Source: Solibacillus faecavium (lineage in GTDB: Bacteria > Bacillota > Bacilli > Bacillales_A > Planococcaceae). Taken from it: DNA of 64,000 nt. The position numbers and the translations under genes were made by a program. How positions within the stretch are numbered: the stretch's first letter is position 1; each line of letters starts with the position of its first letter. The DNA lies in the NCBI RefSeq assembly GCF_014836905.1, contig NZ_JACSPZ010000004.1, forward strand, positions 124,001 through 188,000, in the 5' to 3' direction. Below the pieces are notes generated by a model. That model made no database searches and was not told the origin of the DNA. It worked only from the letters and a program-made list of their open reading frames with translations. Positions 20,509 through 28,208 of this stretch are shown one piece after another.

Positions 20509-20545
20509 CAAAAAAACCTCCCACTATTAATGGAAGGTTTTTTTG
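20509..20545 (-). terminator. Terminator at the left end of the prophage
   Basis: AACCTTCCA / TGGGAGGTT stem (one G-U pair) followed by seven T on the minus strand; it overlaps the end of the DUF3006 gene region. Confidence 0.85.
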
Positions 20546-20782
20546 CTATTTTTTATTCTTTAACTTATCAATCAAACTCTGAACATCACTTTTACGAATT
20601 TCTTTTTCATTATCTAGTTTTGTTAAGGTATATAATTCATCTTCTAATTTAATCTCAACTATGTCACCTTCTAAAATTCCATCCGGTACAAATTTGTTAG
20701 AGATTTCTACTTGATTCTCTTCATTACCTTTTTCAACAAAGACGTATAAGTCATTTTCTATTCTATCTAAAGTGTACTTCAT
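20546..20782 (-). CDS. DUF3006 domain protein
   Basis: 78 residues. Small beta-rich protein resembling DUF3006 (LDRIENDLYVFVE ... EGDIVEIKLEDELYTL). This family is commonly encoded beside secreted ComEC-like MBL hydrolases, exactly as here (start four bases after the MBL stop). Function unknown; cytoplasmic, no signal peptide. Confidence 0.75.
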   Translation of the reverse strand: MKYTLDRIENDLYVFVEKGNEENQVEISNKFVPDGILEGDIVEIKLEDELYTLTKLDNEKEIRKSDVQSLIDKLKNKK

Positions 20783-20785
20783 ATA

Positions 20786-21832
20786 TTACTCACACGCCCA
20801 TCCATCTTTATCTCTATCCATTTTTGATTGATACGCAGGATGTCCTTTTCCAACTCCAGCAGGATATACTGTACGTAAATCTGTACAGTTTTTAAAGTTG
20901 GTTCTTGTTGCAGGCTTTGTCGTTTTTACTGGTGTTGTTTTTACTGGTGTAACTTTTGGAGCAGGCTTTGTTGTCTTTACAGGTGTAGCAGATGGTTTTG
21001 AACAGTCAGTAGTCACTGTATGTTTAATCCCATCTGTTTTAACTATGATATTACAATGTTTTGCTGTTTCGTATACCTTAGCCCCAACATTCTTTAATCG
21101 AGATGGAATCGCTACATGCGGATGGCCGTAGCTATTATTTTTTCCGTAGCTTAGGATTCCTACTTTCGGTTTTACATTACTAATAAATTTGGCAGAGCTA
21201 CTTGTATTCGAACCATGATGTCCTGCTTTTAATACTGTGGCCGTCACATTAGTTGTAGCCATTAATGCATCTTCAATCTCTACACTAGCATCGCCCATTA
21301 GTAAGAATGAAACTTTGTTGTAAATCATTTTCAAAACAATTGAAGCATCATTATTATCTGTTGCACTTTCATTTGCGTATAGAACTTCCAAGTTCATTTT
21401 TGGATCTAATTGATACGTTTTGCCGACTGTAGGTACATGATACTTGATATTTTTCTTGTCGACCAAAGTCAGCATCTCATAATATGTATCGGTTGTATGT
21501 GCTTTACCTGAATCAATAAAGTTTTTTACTGGAATTGAATTTAGAACGTTGATTAAACCACCAATATGGTCAGCATCTGGATGTGTTGCCACTACATAAT
21601 CCAGTGATTTAACACCTTTTGCTTTTAAGTAAGCAACTACATCTTTGCCAGCAGAACGTGGACCGCCATCGACTAACATTGTCTTACCACCTGGCGCCTT
21701 TACTAAAGTGGCATCTCCTTGTCCAACATCAATAAAGTGTACCTCTAATTCCTTTGTATTTGCACTTGCTGTTGGTAATGAAATCGAGACTATTAGCACG
21801 ATTGCAAAAAATAAACTTAGTATTTTTTTCAT
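20786..21832 (-). CDS. Secreted MBL-fold hydrolase with C-terminal Excalibur domain (ComEC-like)
   Basis: 348 residues. Signal peptide ending TASA; metallo-beta-lactamase domain with VHFIDVGQGDATLV, metal-binding ATHPDADHIGG, MGDASVEIED and LKAGHHGSNTSSS; a Thr/Lys/Pro-rich linker (TPVKTTKPA repeats); and an Excalibur calcium-binding-like tail NFKNCTDLRTVYPAGV..DRDKDGWACE. Related to the ComEC C-terminal nuclease domain; extracellular nuclease or phosphodiesterase activity is inferred. I chose the ATG at 21832 after GGAGGG. It is an accessory cargo gene at the prophage end. Confidence 0.85.
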   Translation of the reverse strand: MKKILSLFFAIVLIVSISLPTASANTKELEVHFIDVGQGDATLVKAPGGKTMLVDGGPRSAGKDVVAYLKAKGVKSLDYVVATHPDADHIGGLINVLNSIPVKNFIDSGKAHTTDTYYEMLTLVDKKNIKYHVPTVGKTYQLDPKMNLEVLYANESATDNNDASIVLKMIYNKVSFLLMGDASVEIEDALMATTNVTATVLKAGHHGSNTSSSAKFISNVKPKVGILSYGKNNSYGHPHVAIPSRLKNVGAKVYETAKHCNIIVKTDGIKHTVTTDCSKPSATPVKTTKPAPKVTPVKTTPVKTTKPATRTNFKNCTDLRTVYPAGVGKGHPAYQSKMDRDKDGWACE

Positions 21833-21947
21833 AATAACCCTCCTGTTTAGAGTATATAACCGGTTGGTATTATTTACAATATAATAAATAAAAACCCTCT
21901 TATAAAAAACATAGTTGATATAGTCCAGCACAAAGGACCTCAAGTGA

Positions 21948-21989
21948 TGTCTTTTCAGGATGGGACATTACATTATTAATAACTTGAGG
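21948..21989. repeat. Inverted repeat downstream of the 21990 gene
   Basis: Arms CCTCAAGT / ACTTGAGG enclose a second pairing, GACATC / AATGTC-like. No long T tract follows, so a weak terminator or structured 3' end is only possible. Confidence 0.4.
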
Positions 21990-22346
21990 TTATTTTCTGT
22001 CTGCAGGAGTGCGATATTCCATTCCAAGTACACGTTTCATCTCTTGACTTACCCAGTTCCGTAAAGCGATGTTCCCGTAACTTCTCGTTTCATTCATTCC
22101 TCTGAACAATATAAAGTACTCGGTTATAAAATCGTCCGAACTTTTCTTTTCAATTTTGCATCCCTTCTTATATAGATAGTCCTTCATTTTTTTAAATTCC
22201 TGAAAGGTTTCATTTATTTTCACATCGTACCATTCTTCAAAAATCTTACTCATTTTCAATTGGTTTAAATGATTTTTATCGCGCTCCAGTGTCTTTAAGA
22301 ACAATTCCAATATGATATATCGGTGAATGTCATCGCTGATATCCAT
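21990..22346 (-). CDS. Hypothetical prophage protein
   Basis: About 118 residues, helical and Lys/Glu-rich (HRYIILELFLKTLERDKNHLNQLKMSKIFEEWYDVKI), with no membrane segment. I do not recognise the family. The ATG at 22346 follows AAAAGGAAATT; an earlier ATG at 22367 overlaps the stop of the upstream gene. It is second in a two-gene unit behind a promoter carrying a LexA-like box, so DNA-damage induction is plausible. Confidence 0.65.
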   Translation of the reverse strand: MDISDDIHRYIILELFLKTLERDKNHLNQLKMSKIFEEWYDVKINETFQEFKKMKDYLYKKGCKIEKKSSDDFITEYFILFRGMNETRSYGNIALRNWVSQEMKRVLGMEYRTPADRK

Positions 22347-22359
22347 AATTTCCTTTTCC

Positions 22360-22584
22360 TTATGCATTTAAACCACTCGCCCTATTAATCACTGGATATG
22401 CAGCTAAGATATTATCGAATTTAAAAGTGCGTTTTGCATGACGTGTAAAACAGTACGCTTGCACAGTATCACCGACAATTTTAATTAATTTAATACGTCG
22501 CTTTGTGATCGTGTTATCTTTGGCCATGTACATAATATCTACAATCTGATTGTGTTGCATTGTCTTTTTAATTTGGTCTTTCAT
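22360..22584 (-). CDS. Small WYL-domain-like protein
   Basis: 74 residues resembling an isolated WYL-type domain: VDIMYMAKDNTITKRRIKLIKI then DTVQAYCFTRHAKRTFKFDNILA, the usual strand pattern with the C-terminal RTFxxDxI motif. WYL domains sense ligands, often nucleic acids, in transcription regulators. No helix-turn-helix is attached. RBS GGAGTG before the ATG. Preceded by TATAAT and a LexA-like dyad. Confidence 0.65.
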   Translation of the reverse strand: MKDQIKKTMQHNQIVDIMYMAKDNTITKRRIKLIKIVGDTVQAYCFTRHAKRTFKFDNILAAYPVINRASGLNA

Positions 22585-22610
22585 AATAACACTCCGTTCT
22601 ATTTTTCATC

Positions 22611-22660
22611 ATTATAGAACAAATGTTCCTGTTTTAAAACAAGGAATTTTTAGATATAGT
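22611..22660. promoter_or_regulatory. Divergent promoters sharing a palindromic -35, with LexA-like box
   Basis: Minus promoter: TTTTAA (22639-22634), 17 bases, TATAAT (22616-22611). Plus promoter: TTTTAA (22632-22637), 17 bases, TATAGT (22655-22660). Both -35 elements lie within the palindrome GTTTTAAAAC. GAACAAATGTTC at 22617-22628 keeps the GAAC-N4-GTTC core of the Firmicutes LexA/DinR box and fills the minus-strand spacer. Confidence 0.6.
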
Positions 22661-22689
22661 GACAAATAAATGGGTGGGAGGGAAAACTT

Positions 22690-23295
22690 ATGGGAAGGAA
22701 CAAAGGGTTAGATTTAATTGGTCAAGAATTCGGACGCCTGAAAGTTGTAAGTGATACAGGAAAACGGCATCCCAAGAGAGGGAAGATTTGGCTGTGTATC
22801 TGCGAATGTAACACAACCAAAGAGGTTGCTTCCACTTATTTAAAACGAGGGTCCGCTAAAAGTTGTGGTTGTTTACGTAGAGAGAGCAAAAGGAAAGGAA
22901 TAACTTTTACCCAAAAAATTTATAACAAACCCACAGTTGAAGAAGTCATAGAATCTAAAAAACATGTAGAATATGCATTTGTGGAGGATGGTTTATTTTT
23001 AGTTTTTAAGGATAAATCCGTTTATTATATACGTGATAACTATGCATTACTAAGAAAAACGACACCATTAAATGAATATCAAATTGTGACCGTTGTTATT
23101 GATAAAAGGCAAAGACATTATTATATGCATCGCTTATTAGCATTAGCCTTTGTTCCCAATCCAGAATGTAAAAAAGTGGTGTCTTTTAGAGATGGAAATC
23201 CATACAATCTCGATATAGAGAACCTCTTTTGGTTATCTCAGAGCGAACTGATAAAAAACAATAATAAAAAAATAAAGCCCGGCACCACTGTTTAA
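22690..23295 (+). CDS. HNH-like phage protein, catalytic motif degenerate
   Basis: 201 residues. N-terminal Cys module LIGQEFGRLKVVSDTG...WLCICECNTT...KSCGCLRRE, often found in phage HNH/AP2 proteins. C-terminal HNH-like fold HRLLALAFVPNPECKKVVSFRDGNPYNLDIENLFWLSQSE. Family members usually have VNHIDGN; here it is VSFRDGN, so the central His is replaced by Phe and nuclease activity is doubtful. GGGAGGG precedes the ATG. It is divergent from the WYL gene. Confidence 0.75.
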   Translation: MGRNKGLDLIGQEFGRLKVVSDTGKRHPKRGKIWLCICECNTTKEVASTYLKRGSAKSCGCLRRESKRKGITFTQKIYNKPTVEEVIESKKHVEYAFVEDGLFLVFKDKSVYYIRDNYALLRKTTPLNEYQIVTVVIDKRQRHYYMHRLLALAFVPNPECKKVVSFRDGNPYNLDIENLFWLSQSELIKNNNKKIKPGTTV

Positions 23296-23311
23296 TGTAG
23301 TATCGGGCTTT
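23273..23311. terminator. Bidirectional terminator between the HNH-like and endolysin genes
   Basis: AAAGCCCG / CGGGCTTT arms around a loop that contains the plus-strand stop codon; A/T runs on both sides. Confidence 0.7.
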
Positions 23312-23318
23312 ATAATTA

Positions 23319-24551
23319 TTATTTATGATTCTTCACTATGGTACCTGTAGCTAGTGCATCGACATCATCAGCAGTAATGGTACCATCTTCTAGTTTCTCA
23401 CGCCAAATCTCATTATAGCCTGCTTTAATCGCTGCCTCTACAATAATTTTACGACGTGCAGCACTTTCGCGCGTAATATCATGCTCTGCTTTTAAAGTTC
23501 CTGAGCTATACACTTTTTCTTCCTCCTTATCAAAATTATCAAATTGAGATAGATTATTTGCTTCAATAATAGATATTAACTTACTGGCATACGCTGGGTC
23601 TGTTGCATAGCCTGCCTTTTGTAACTCCTGGCAAACAAATTTGTAATCAGTGTTGCCTATGATGGCTTTATAGCGTGGACGTTCCTTTAAAAACTGTGCA
23701 TGATCTACAATGCTATGACCCCAACTATTGTATTTTCGCCATTTTGCATCTACCGTAATCCATTTACCGCTAACGTATTCTTTCGTAGGTAATGTAACAG
23801 TTTGACCTTTCCAGTCTGACGCTGCTTTAATACCAAATAAATTATTAGCTTTTATCGCTTTGTCCGATGTACCCCAACCACTTTCTAAAATTGCTTGAGC
23901 CATAACTACTGACGGTAAAATTCGATGCTGTGACCAACAACTGGCTACATGATCCTTTACCGTGTTTATGAAATGTGTTTGGTTATCCTTTTTTGGTGTA
24001 GGATCTGAAATTTTAACGCCAAAATAATTGTTAATCCCTTCATACGTTAATCGCGCTTGTTTTTCTATTTCAAAGGCAATGATTCTTTCATCGTTTAAAT
24101 TGCTAATGAAGCCGTACTCGATTAATACTGCTGGCATCTTAGTTAAACGAATAACAGCAAAGTTTGCACGTTTCATCCCACGATCCCTTAGCCCGATACC
24201 TCTAACGATGTATTCATGTATCGCTTTCTGTAATTTAATCGTATTAGTACTAACTGAACCATTGAAAATGTATGTTTCGAAGCCGGTCGCTGTTTTATTA
24301 ACAGCGCTGTTATCATGAAAAGAGATGAATATGTCTGCTCCCCATTCATTAGCTATCTTTGCTCTGTCATTAAGTGTCACGTAAACATTGGTACGTCTTG
24401 ATAACTTAACTTCATATCCCTGAGCCTTTAGTTTCTTTTCAAGTGCAATAGCTACTGCTAATACGTTTTCTGCTTCCTTTGAGTTAGCACCGATTGCCCC
24501 TGGGTCATGTCCACCATGCCCAGGATCGATAAATATTCTCTTTTTACTCAT
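23319..24551 (-). CDS. Endolysin: N-acetylmuramoyl-L-alanine amidase plus glucosaminidase
   Basis: 410 residues. N-terminal Amidase_3 domain (zinc ligands in FIDPGHGGHDPG, Glu in KEAENV, ISFHDNSA), residues 1-180. Central FlgJ-type glucosaminidase domain (ILPSVVMAQAILESGWGTS ... NNLFGIKA, residues about 195-340). A short helical tail. Cleaves peptidoglycan at two bonds to lyse the host. I chose the ATG at 24551 after GAGGTG. Last gene of the lysis cassette. Confidence 0.93.
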   Translation of the reverse strand: MSKKRIFIDPGHGGHDPGAIGANSKEAENVLAVAIALEKKLKAQGYEVKLSRRTNVYVTLNDRAKIANEWGADIFISFHDNSAVNKTATGFETYIFNGSVSTNTIKLQKAIHEYIVRGIGLRDRGMKRANFAVIRLTKMPAVLIEYGFISNLNDERIIAFEIEKQARLTYEGINNYFGVKISDPTPKKDNQTHFINTVKDHVASCWSQHRILPSVVMAQAILESGWGTSDKAIKANNLFGIKAASDWKGQTVTLPTKEYVSGKWITVDAKWRKYNSWGHSIVDHAQFLKERPRYKAIIGNTDYKFVCQELQKAGYATDPAYASKLISIIEANNLSQFDNFDKEEEKVYSSGTLKAEHDITRESAARRKIIVEAAIKAGYNEIWREKLEDGTITADDVDALATGTIVKNHK

Positions 24552-24657
24552 CTGTAAACACCTCATTTTCAGGGGCATGGTAGCATTCTCCGCACATTGG
24601 CTCACCGTTGAACTTTTCTAATGGTTCGATTCCTTTTCCGCATACTACGCATTCCAT
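24544..24657 (-). CDS. Tiny zinc-ribbon protein in lysis cassette
   Basis: 37 residues, MECVVCGKGIEPLEKFNGEP then MCGECYHAPENEVFTDE: two CxxC knuckles 16 residues apart. GGAGG seven bases before the ATG. The start shares one base with the holin stop (TAATG) and the end overlaps the amidase start by eight bases, so it is tightly coupled and probably real. Role unknown. Confidence 0.7.
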   Translation of the reverse strand: MECVVCGKGIEPLEKFNGEPMCGECYHAPENEVFTDE

Positions 24658-24917
24658 TATTTATCCTCCTTTGCCACTTTAGTTAAATCAAATAATCCAC
24701 ATGCGGATAATCCAGCAATTGCTCCTGCAACCACCATCGTATAGTAATCGTAATCAGCAAACGGTGTAACAATAATGGCCACAAAAATACCGACTACAAT
24801 TGATGTAATCGGCAAGTAACGTGCAGCAATTTTTGTAGTACGTTTAACCACCTCAATAAACGCTGTGACCAAGATTGTAATAGCAGATGCGATAATTAAT
24901 AATGTAGTTAAATCCAT
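24657..24917 (-). CDS. Putative holin
   Basis: 86 residues with two membrane helices (about 3-22 and 36-56) plus a further hydrophobic stretch near 60-75, and a charged C-terminus (KVAKEDK). Size, topology and position just before the endolysin fit a holin that releases endolysin across the membrane. GGAGGG precedes the ATG. Confidence 0.78.
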   Translation of the reverse strand: MDLTTLLIIASAITILVTAFIEVVKRTTKIAARYLPITSIVVGIFVAIIVTPFADYDYYTMVVAGAIAGLSACGLFDLTKVAKEDK

Positions 24918-24929
24918 AATAAATCCCTC

Positions 24930-25301
24930 CTATTTAAATATAGCCATAAAGGCTGCAACGATTGTAACTAATCCTCCACTACCAATAGCACCATATAATG
25001 CGACAGTTGCTTTATCCTTATTGTCCAATTTTTTAATGGCAATTTCTTTTTTTGCCTGCGCTTCAAATTCCATTTGTTTTAGTGCATGGTCGGCGAAAGG
25101 TTTTAATAAATCCCTAGTTTCCTTACCATCCTTCATAACCGTTACTTCCAAGTCCTTCTGCCCTGTTTGAACTTTTGCCATATCCGTTTTTATACTTGTT
25201 ACTTCTTGCTTAAAAACCAAGTGTTCTTTTTCTAGTATTTCCAAGCGTGGCAAGATGTTTTCGTGAATGGCTTTTTCGTGATCTTCCACTGTTTTAAACA
25301 T
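24930..25301 (-). CDS. XhlA-like coiled-coil membrane protein (lysis accessory)
   Basis: About 123 residues: a helical/coiled-coil N-terminal portion (EKAIHENILPRLEILEKEHLVFKQEVTSIK) and one C-terminal membrane helix (GSGGLVTIVAAFMAIF). PBSX XhlA has this layout and cooperates with its holin. I chose the ATG at 25301 (AGAAGGAAG upstream); an in-frame ATG at 25325 is possible but too close to its GGGGG. Confidence 0.75.
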   Translation of the reverse strand: MFKTVEDHEKAIHENILPRLEILEKEHLVFKQEVTSIKTDMAKVQTGQKDLEVTVMKDGKETRDLLKPFADHALKQMEFEAQAKKEIAIKKLDNKDKATVALYGAIGSGGLVTIVAAFMAIFK

Positions 25302-25355
25302 TGAACCACTTCCTTCTTCTGGCATTGCCCCCTTACCCCCAATTCTTTGCAATAT

Positions 25356-25387
25356 AAAAGCCCTCCACAGATTGTTGTGGAAAGCCT
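25356..25387 (-). terminator. Terminator just upstream of the lysis genes
   Basis: AGGCTTTCCACA / TGTGGAGGGCTTTT hairpin on the minus strand. It would block transcripts entering from the accessory cassette unless antiterminated. Confidence 0.7.
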
Positions 25388-25478
25388 AAAAAATTCATAT
25401 CATTAACTATTCCCATCCTACGCTTATATTCCTACTGTATTTCTAAAATCCACCTACCTTCTCCCCAAACATTAACTA

Positions 25479-25509
25479 CTTACCCCCAATTATTTCGCTA
25501 TATATAAAG
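25479..25509. repeat. Imperfect ~30-base duplication of the lysis-gene leader
   Basis: CTTACCCCCAATT is exact at 25332-25344 and 25479-25491, and both copies continue into similar TTTGC-ATATA-AAAG sequence. The second copy lies beyond the terminators, beside the accessory cassette. It suggests a duplication left by insertion. The rest of 25388-25583 holds no gene. Confidence 0.5.
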
Positions 25510-25583
25510 TATTTGTAAAAAAATGCTGTGTTACACAAAAATTTGTTTTGCGTAAGTTGTCCGCCTCTTTAACCAATTATAAG

Positions 25584-25614
25584 AAAAACCTTCTACAATG
25601 TAGAAGGCAAAAAA
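25584..25614 (-). terminator. Terminator after the PIN-like gene
   Basis: CCTTCTAC ATT GTAGAAGG hairpin followed by TTTTT on the minus strand. Confidence 0.85.
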
Positions 25615-25645
25615 ATTATAAATTAATATTTCATTTCAAATAATA

Positions 25646-26524
25646 TTAATCAAAAAATTCTCCAGTATCATAAGAACCTCGGCATGATTTACAGTTAATC
25701 CACCAAGTTAATCCGCCATATGATGAACGGCCCCACGCACCAAATGTTTGTGTTGAACCGCAATTTGGACAGTAATTTTGGTCGTTTATTTTCTCTTGAA
25801 TAGACTTTTCTGTTTCGATACTGATTAAATTTTCTTTAATATCATTTAGAGCTGTAGCGATATTGAGATAAAAATCAAGTTGTAAGTTAATTACTTGTGT
25901 TTCCAATTGAATATTAACTTGATCAATCAACTCTCTTAAATCCTCATGAAAATCAGAACCATTAAGGTTTGCAAAATCCTCCTTATTATCACTGATAAAA
26001 TAGCTTTGGTTTTTTTGTCCCTTCATATATTCAATTAAACTAAAAATTATCAAGGAATCCCCCATGCTATTTTTATTTCTTGCAAATGGTTTTTTATTAT
26101 TTAATGCATGTTCTACTGATTGATTCTTTACATCATCAATAATAGGCAATACCTCGGTATGAGAATGGTAAAGTAAATGCTCAATTTTTAGTACTCTTTC
26201 GTTTACCCCTTGATTGAAATAATCTTGCTTCTCTGTAACACTATCAATAAGCCCCTTTAATAATAAAGCGTCTGATGAATCTAAATAATTCTGAATATCA
26301 TTAAAGTTTCTTATTTTCGCCCTTAAAGATTTGTTAAGCTTATTTAAAACTTTTTCTTCTTTATTCCTGTTCCATTCATCAATAATTACAATTGGTAAAA
26401 CTAATATTATTTTTCTTGATTCAACTAATTCATTTAATTTTTCTAAAATTTCGTTACTGTTGCCATAAAAATCTGTCGCTAAGTTTATCCAAGTACACGT
26501 ATCAATAGTAACTCTTGCCACCAA
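25646..26524 (-). CDS. PIN-like nuclease with C-terminal zinc ribbon (accessory gene)
   Basis: 292 residues. PIN-like pattern: VTIDTCTWINLA at the start (acidic Asp8), a middle PIVIIDEWNR acidic motif, GDSLIIFSLIEY and SYFISDNKEDF at the end of the domain (to residue about 185). It resembles DUF4935/PIN_8 RNases. A helical linker and a zinc ribbon CPNCGS...CKSCRG follow. Starts at TTG 26524 or GTG 26521 after AAAGGAA. It has its own terminator and lies between tail and lysis modules, a usual place for cargo genes. A toxin or phage-defence role is inference. Confidence 0.68.
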   Translation of the reverse strand: MVARVTIDTCTWINLATDFYGNSNEILEKLNELVESRKIILVLPIVIIDEWNRNKEEKVLNKLNKSLRAKIRNFNDIQNYLDSSDALLLKGLIDSVTEKQDYFNQGVNERVLKIEHLLYHSHTEVLPIIDDVKNQSVEHALNNKKPFARNKNSMGDSLIIFSLIEYMKGQKNQSYFISDNKEDFANLNGSDFHEDLRELIDQVNIQLETQVINLQLDFYLNIATALNDIKENLISIETEKSIQEKINDQNYCPNCGSTQTFGAWGRSSYGGLTWWINCKSCRGSYDTGEFFD

Positions 26525-26628
26525 TTCGAATCATTCCTTTCTTCGTACTCATACAGGAAAAGGTAGGATATTCATTTAATAATTTATTGCGCAAAAAAAT
26601 TAACAAATACGCATTTTGACACGAATAA

Positions 26629-26817
26629 TTATTTACATTTATTTTTATCTCCTGGTATAAATTCTCCTTTACACCAACGAACAAAATTCATCGAATGTAA
26701 CAAGTAAGTTTTACTAGTATTTGATTTTAATAAACCATCTTTTTCAGTAGTTTGAATAAGCTTTTCATATTCATTTATCTTTTCGTCGAGCATTTTTATG
26801 AATTCATTTTTAGACAT
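26629..26817 (-). CDS. Small helical protein, function unknown
   Basis: 62 residues (MSKNEFIKMLDEKINEYEKL ... YLLHSMNFVRWCKGEFIPG). Small proteins with the YLLHSxNFVRWCKGEFxPG ending recur in Firmicutes mobile elements; no function is known to me. GGGAGATGAGAT precedes the ATG. An overlapping 60-codon frame (26502-26684) is judged spurious. Confidence 0.65.
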   Translation of the reverse strand: MSKNEFIKMLDEKINEYEKLIQTTEKDGLLKSNTSKTYLLHSMNFVRWCKGEFIPGDKNKCK

Positions 26818-26875
26818 ATCTCATCTCCCTTTTGCCTACTAAATTCGACAAAAGGAGAAATCTACCTTTAATTTT

Positions 26876-27289
26876 TTATTCTAGTATCAAACTTTTTTTT
26901 ACATATCGTTTGTAATTAATGAAATCTATTGCTGCTTTTATTTCATCCTCTGTTATTTCCTCGCCCTCTAAAAGCAACTTCACATAATTCTTAGATTTAA
27001 TATCTTCAAATTCCTCTAAATCTATTGGATATGAATATTTACTTTTAGTATCAATATTTTTCGAATAATTAACCGTCTCCATAAGCACGATAATAGATAC
27101 CTCTAGTGCATTGGCTAAATCAAGATACTCATGAATTTCTGGGAGGAAATGAATTTCATTTTCATATTGCGATATAGCAGATTGGTTTTTATTTGTTCGT
27201 TTTGCCAATTGTTTTTGGCTCAATTTAAGTTCGTTTCTTCGCTTCTTTACATAATCACCGAATCTAATGTTTAGGTTTTCTTCTCTCAT
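26876..27289 (-). CDS. XRE-family transcriptional regulator
   Basis: 137 residues. N-terminal helix-turn-helix: FGDYVKKRRNELKLSQKQLAKRTNKNQSAISQYENE (residues 10-45). The C-terminal half is acidic and helical (EGEEITEDEIKAAIDFI). GAGGGG precedes the ATG. Its promoter carries a TTATAAC/GTTATAA dyad, which suggests autoregulation. It may control the accessory cassette rather than lysogeny. Confidence 0.82.
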   Translation of the reverse strand: MREENLNIRFGDYVKKRRNELKLSQKQLAKRTNKNQSAISQYENEIHFLPEIHEYLDLANALEVSIIVLMETVNYSKNIDTKSKYSYPIDLEEFEDIKSKNYVKLLLEGEEITEDEIKAAIDFINYKRYVKKSLILE

Positions 27290-27312
27290 AAATTAAGCCC
27301 CTCGTTTCCAGT

Positions 27313-27352
27313 TTATAACTTTCATTGTAATCAAATGGTTATAAGGAGGCAA
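27313..27352 (-). promoter_or_regulatory. Promoter and operator-like dyad of the XRE regulator
   Basis: Minus strand TTGCCT (27352-27347), 17 bases, TACAAT (27329-27324). An inverted repeat TTATAAC / GTTATAA (27313-27319 and 27338-27344) brackets the -10: one arm is in the spacer, the other just downstream. Confidence 0.6.
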
Positions 27353-27533
27353 TTTAAAATAATGTATTTCTGATATTTCATATTTCAGTTATTTATGAGT
27401 TACTCTACATTTTGGAACAGTTGTGAGACATCTTCCCTGTTTCTAATAAAATGATGATAAATATTTACTGTGTAAGTTTTTATATAATTGTATAATTGTC
27501 ATATCATATATTTGAAAGGAGTGTTCTTTTCTT

Positions 27534-27926
27534 ATGAAAAGATTCACCAAAGAAAGCCTATATAAAGTTTTACATAGTAAATTCAATGAATTTCTTGAAG
27601 ATTCATATGATAAAAATACTTTTAACCGATGGTATCCTGTAGGACGTTATAAAAAAACGGCTAATGATAGTAATAAACCTATTTTCGTGAATTTTTCAAA
27701 GAAAGAAACTAAAACAAGTCTTTCAATTCACTTTGAACTATATGTTGCTCATGAATATCCACAAGATAATCAAGATACTCTTCTAAGAGGTCTTCTTTAT
27801 AATGTAAAAGATTTCCTATATGACGATTTCTTAAGTGATCTTGAAACATGGAAACTTGATCCTTCTCTCGCTTGGGAAGAAAGCTTAGAGTCTTTTATAA
27901 AGCAAGCTAACAAAAAGTATCGTTAA
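27534..27926 (+). CDS. Hypothetical accessory protein on the plus strand
   Basis: 130 residues, soluble, aromatic-rich (FNRWYPVGRYKK, IHFELYVAHEYPQDNQ, YNVKDFLYDDFLSDLETWKL). No known domain recognised. AAAGGAG lies 12 bases before the ATG, and AT-rich TATAAT-like boxes precede it (27485-27501). It is divergent from the XRE regulator and has its own terminator, so it looks like an independently expressed cargo gene. Confidence 0.65.
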   Translation: MKRFTKESLYKVLHSKFNEFLEDSYDKNTFNRWYPVGRYKKTANDSNKPIFVNFSKKETKTSLSIHFELYVAHEYPQDNQDTLLRGLLYNVKDFLYDDFLSDLETWKLDPSLAWEESLESFIKQANKKYR

Positions 27927-27933
27927 AACTAAA

Positions 27934-27967
27934 GAGAGCCGTCTTCTTATGTATAAACGGCTCTCTA
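27934..27967. terminator. Strong bidirectional terminator, end of tail operon
   Basis: Perfect AGAGAGCCGT / ACGGCTCTCT stem. Plus strand: serves the 27534 gene. Minus strand: followed by TTTAGTTTT after the last tail gene. Confidence 0.85.
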
Positions 27968-27999
27968 ATCTTAGGTTTAATAATATTTAAGTAAACTAC

Positions 28000-28152
28000 C
28001 TAAATTGCTGACGGGTCATATATCCCCGCTAGAAATTCAACTCCGCTGTCCTTTAAATGTTCATATACTTGTAGTTTTAATGTACTCGGTACTGCTTCAA
28101 ATTCCAATTTCCCCAAAATCACTCGTTGTGCTAATAATAATGCCATCATATC
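28000..28152 (-). CDS. Small phage protein after tail fibre
   Basis: About 50 residues: MMALLLAQRVILGKLEFEAV then PSTLKLQVYEHLKDSGVEFL. Short proteins of this type (LLAQRVILGKLxFxxVP) often follow tail-fibre genes in Firmicutes phages; role unknown. The ATG at 28152 follows GGAG; an upstream ATG at 28212 would add 20 unlikely residues. Confidence 0.65.
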   Translation of the reverse strand, partial: DMMALLLAQRVILGKLEFEAVPSTLKLQVYEHLKDSGVEFLAGIYDPSAI

Positions 28153-28208
28153 TTCATCTCCTAAAATTTTATATAATATTTGATATAAAAAAGAACGATA
28201 CAGATTCA

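Noticed and set aside
26502-26684. 60-codon frame between the PIN-like gene and the 62-residue gene
   Set aside because: It overlaps both genes, has poor composition and no good ribosome site.
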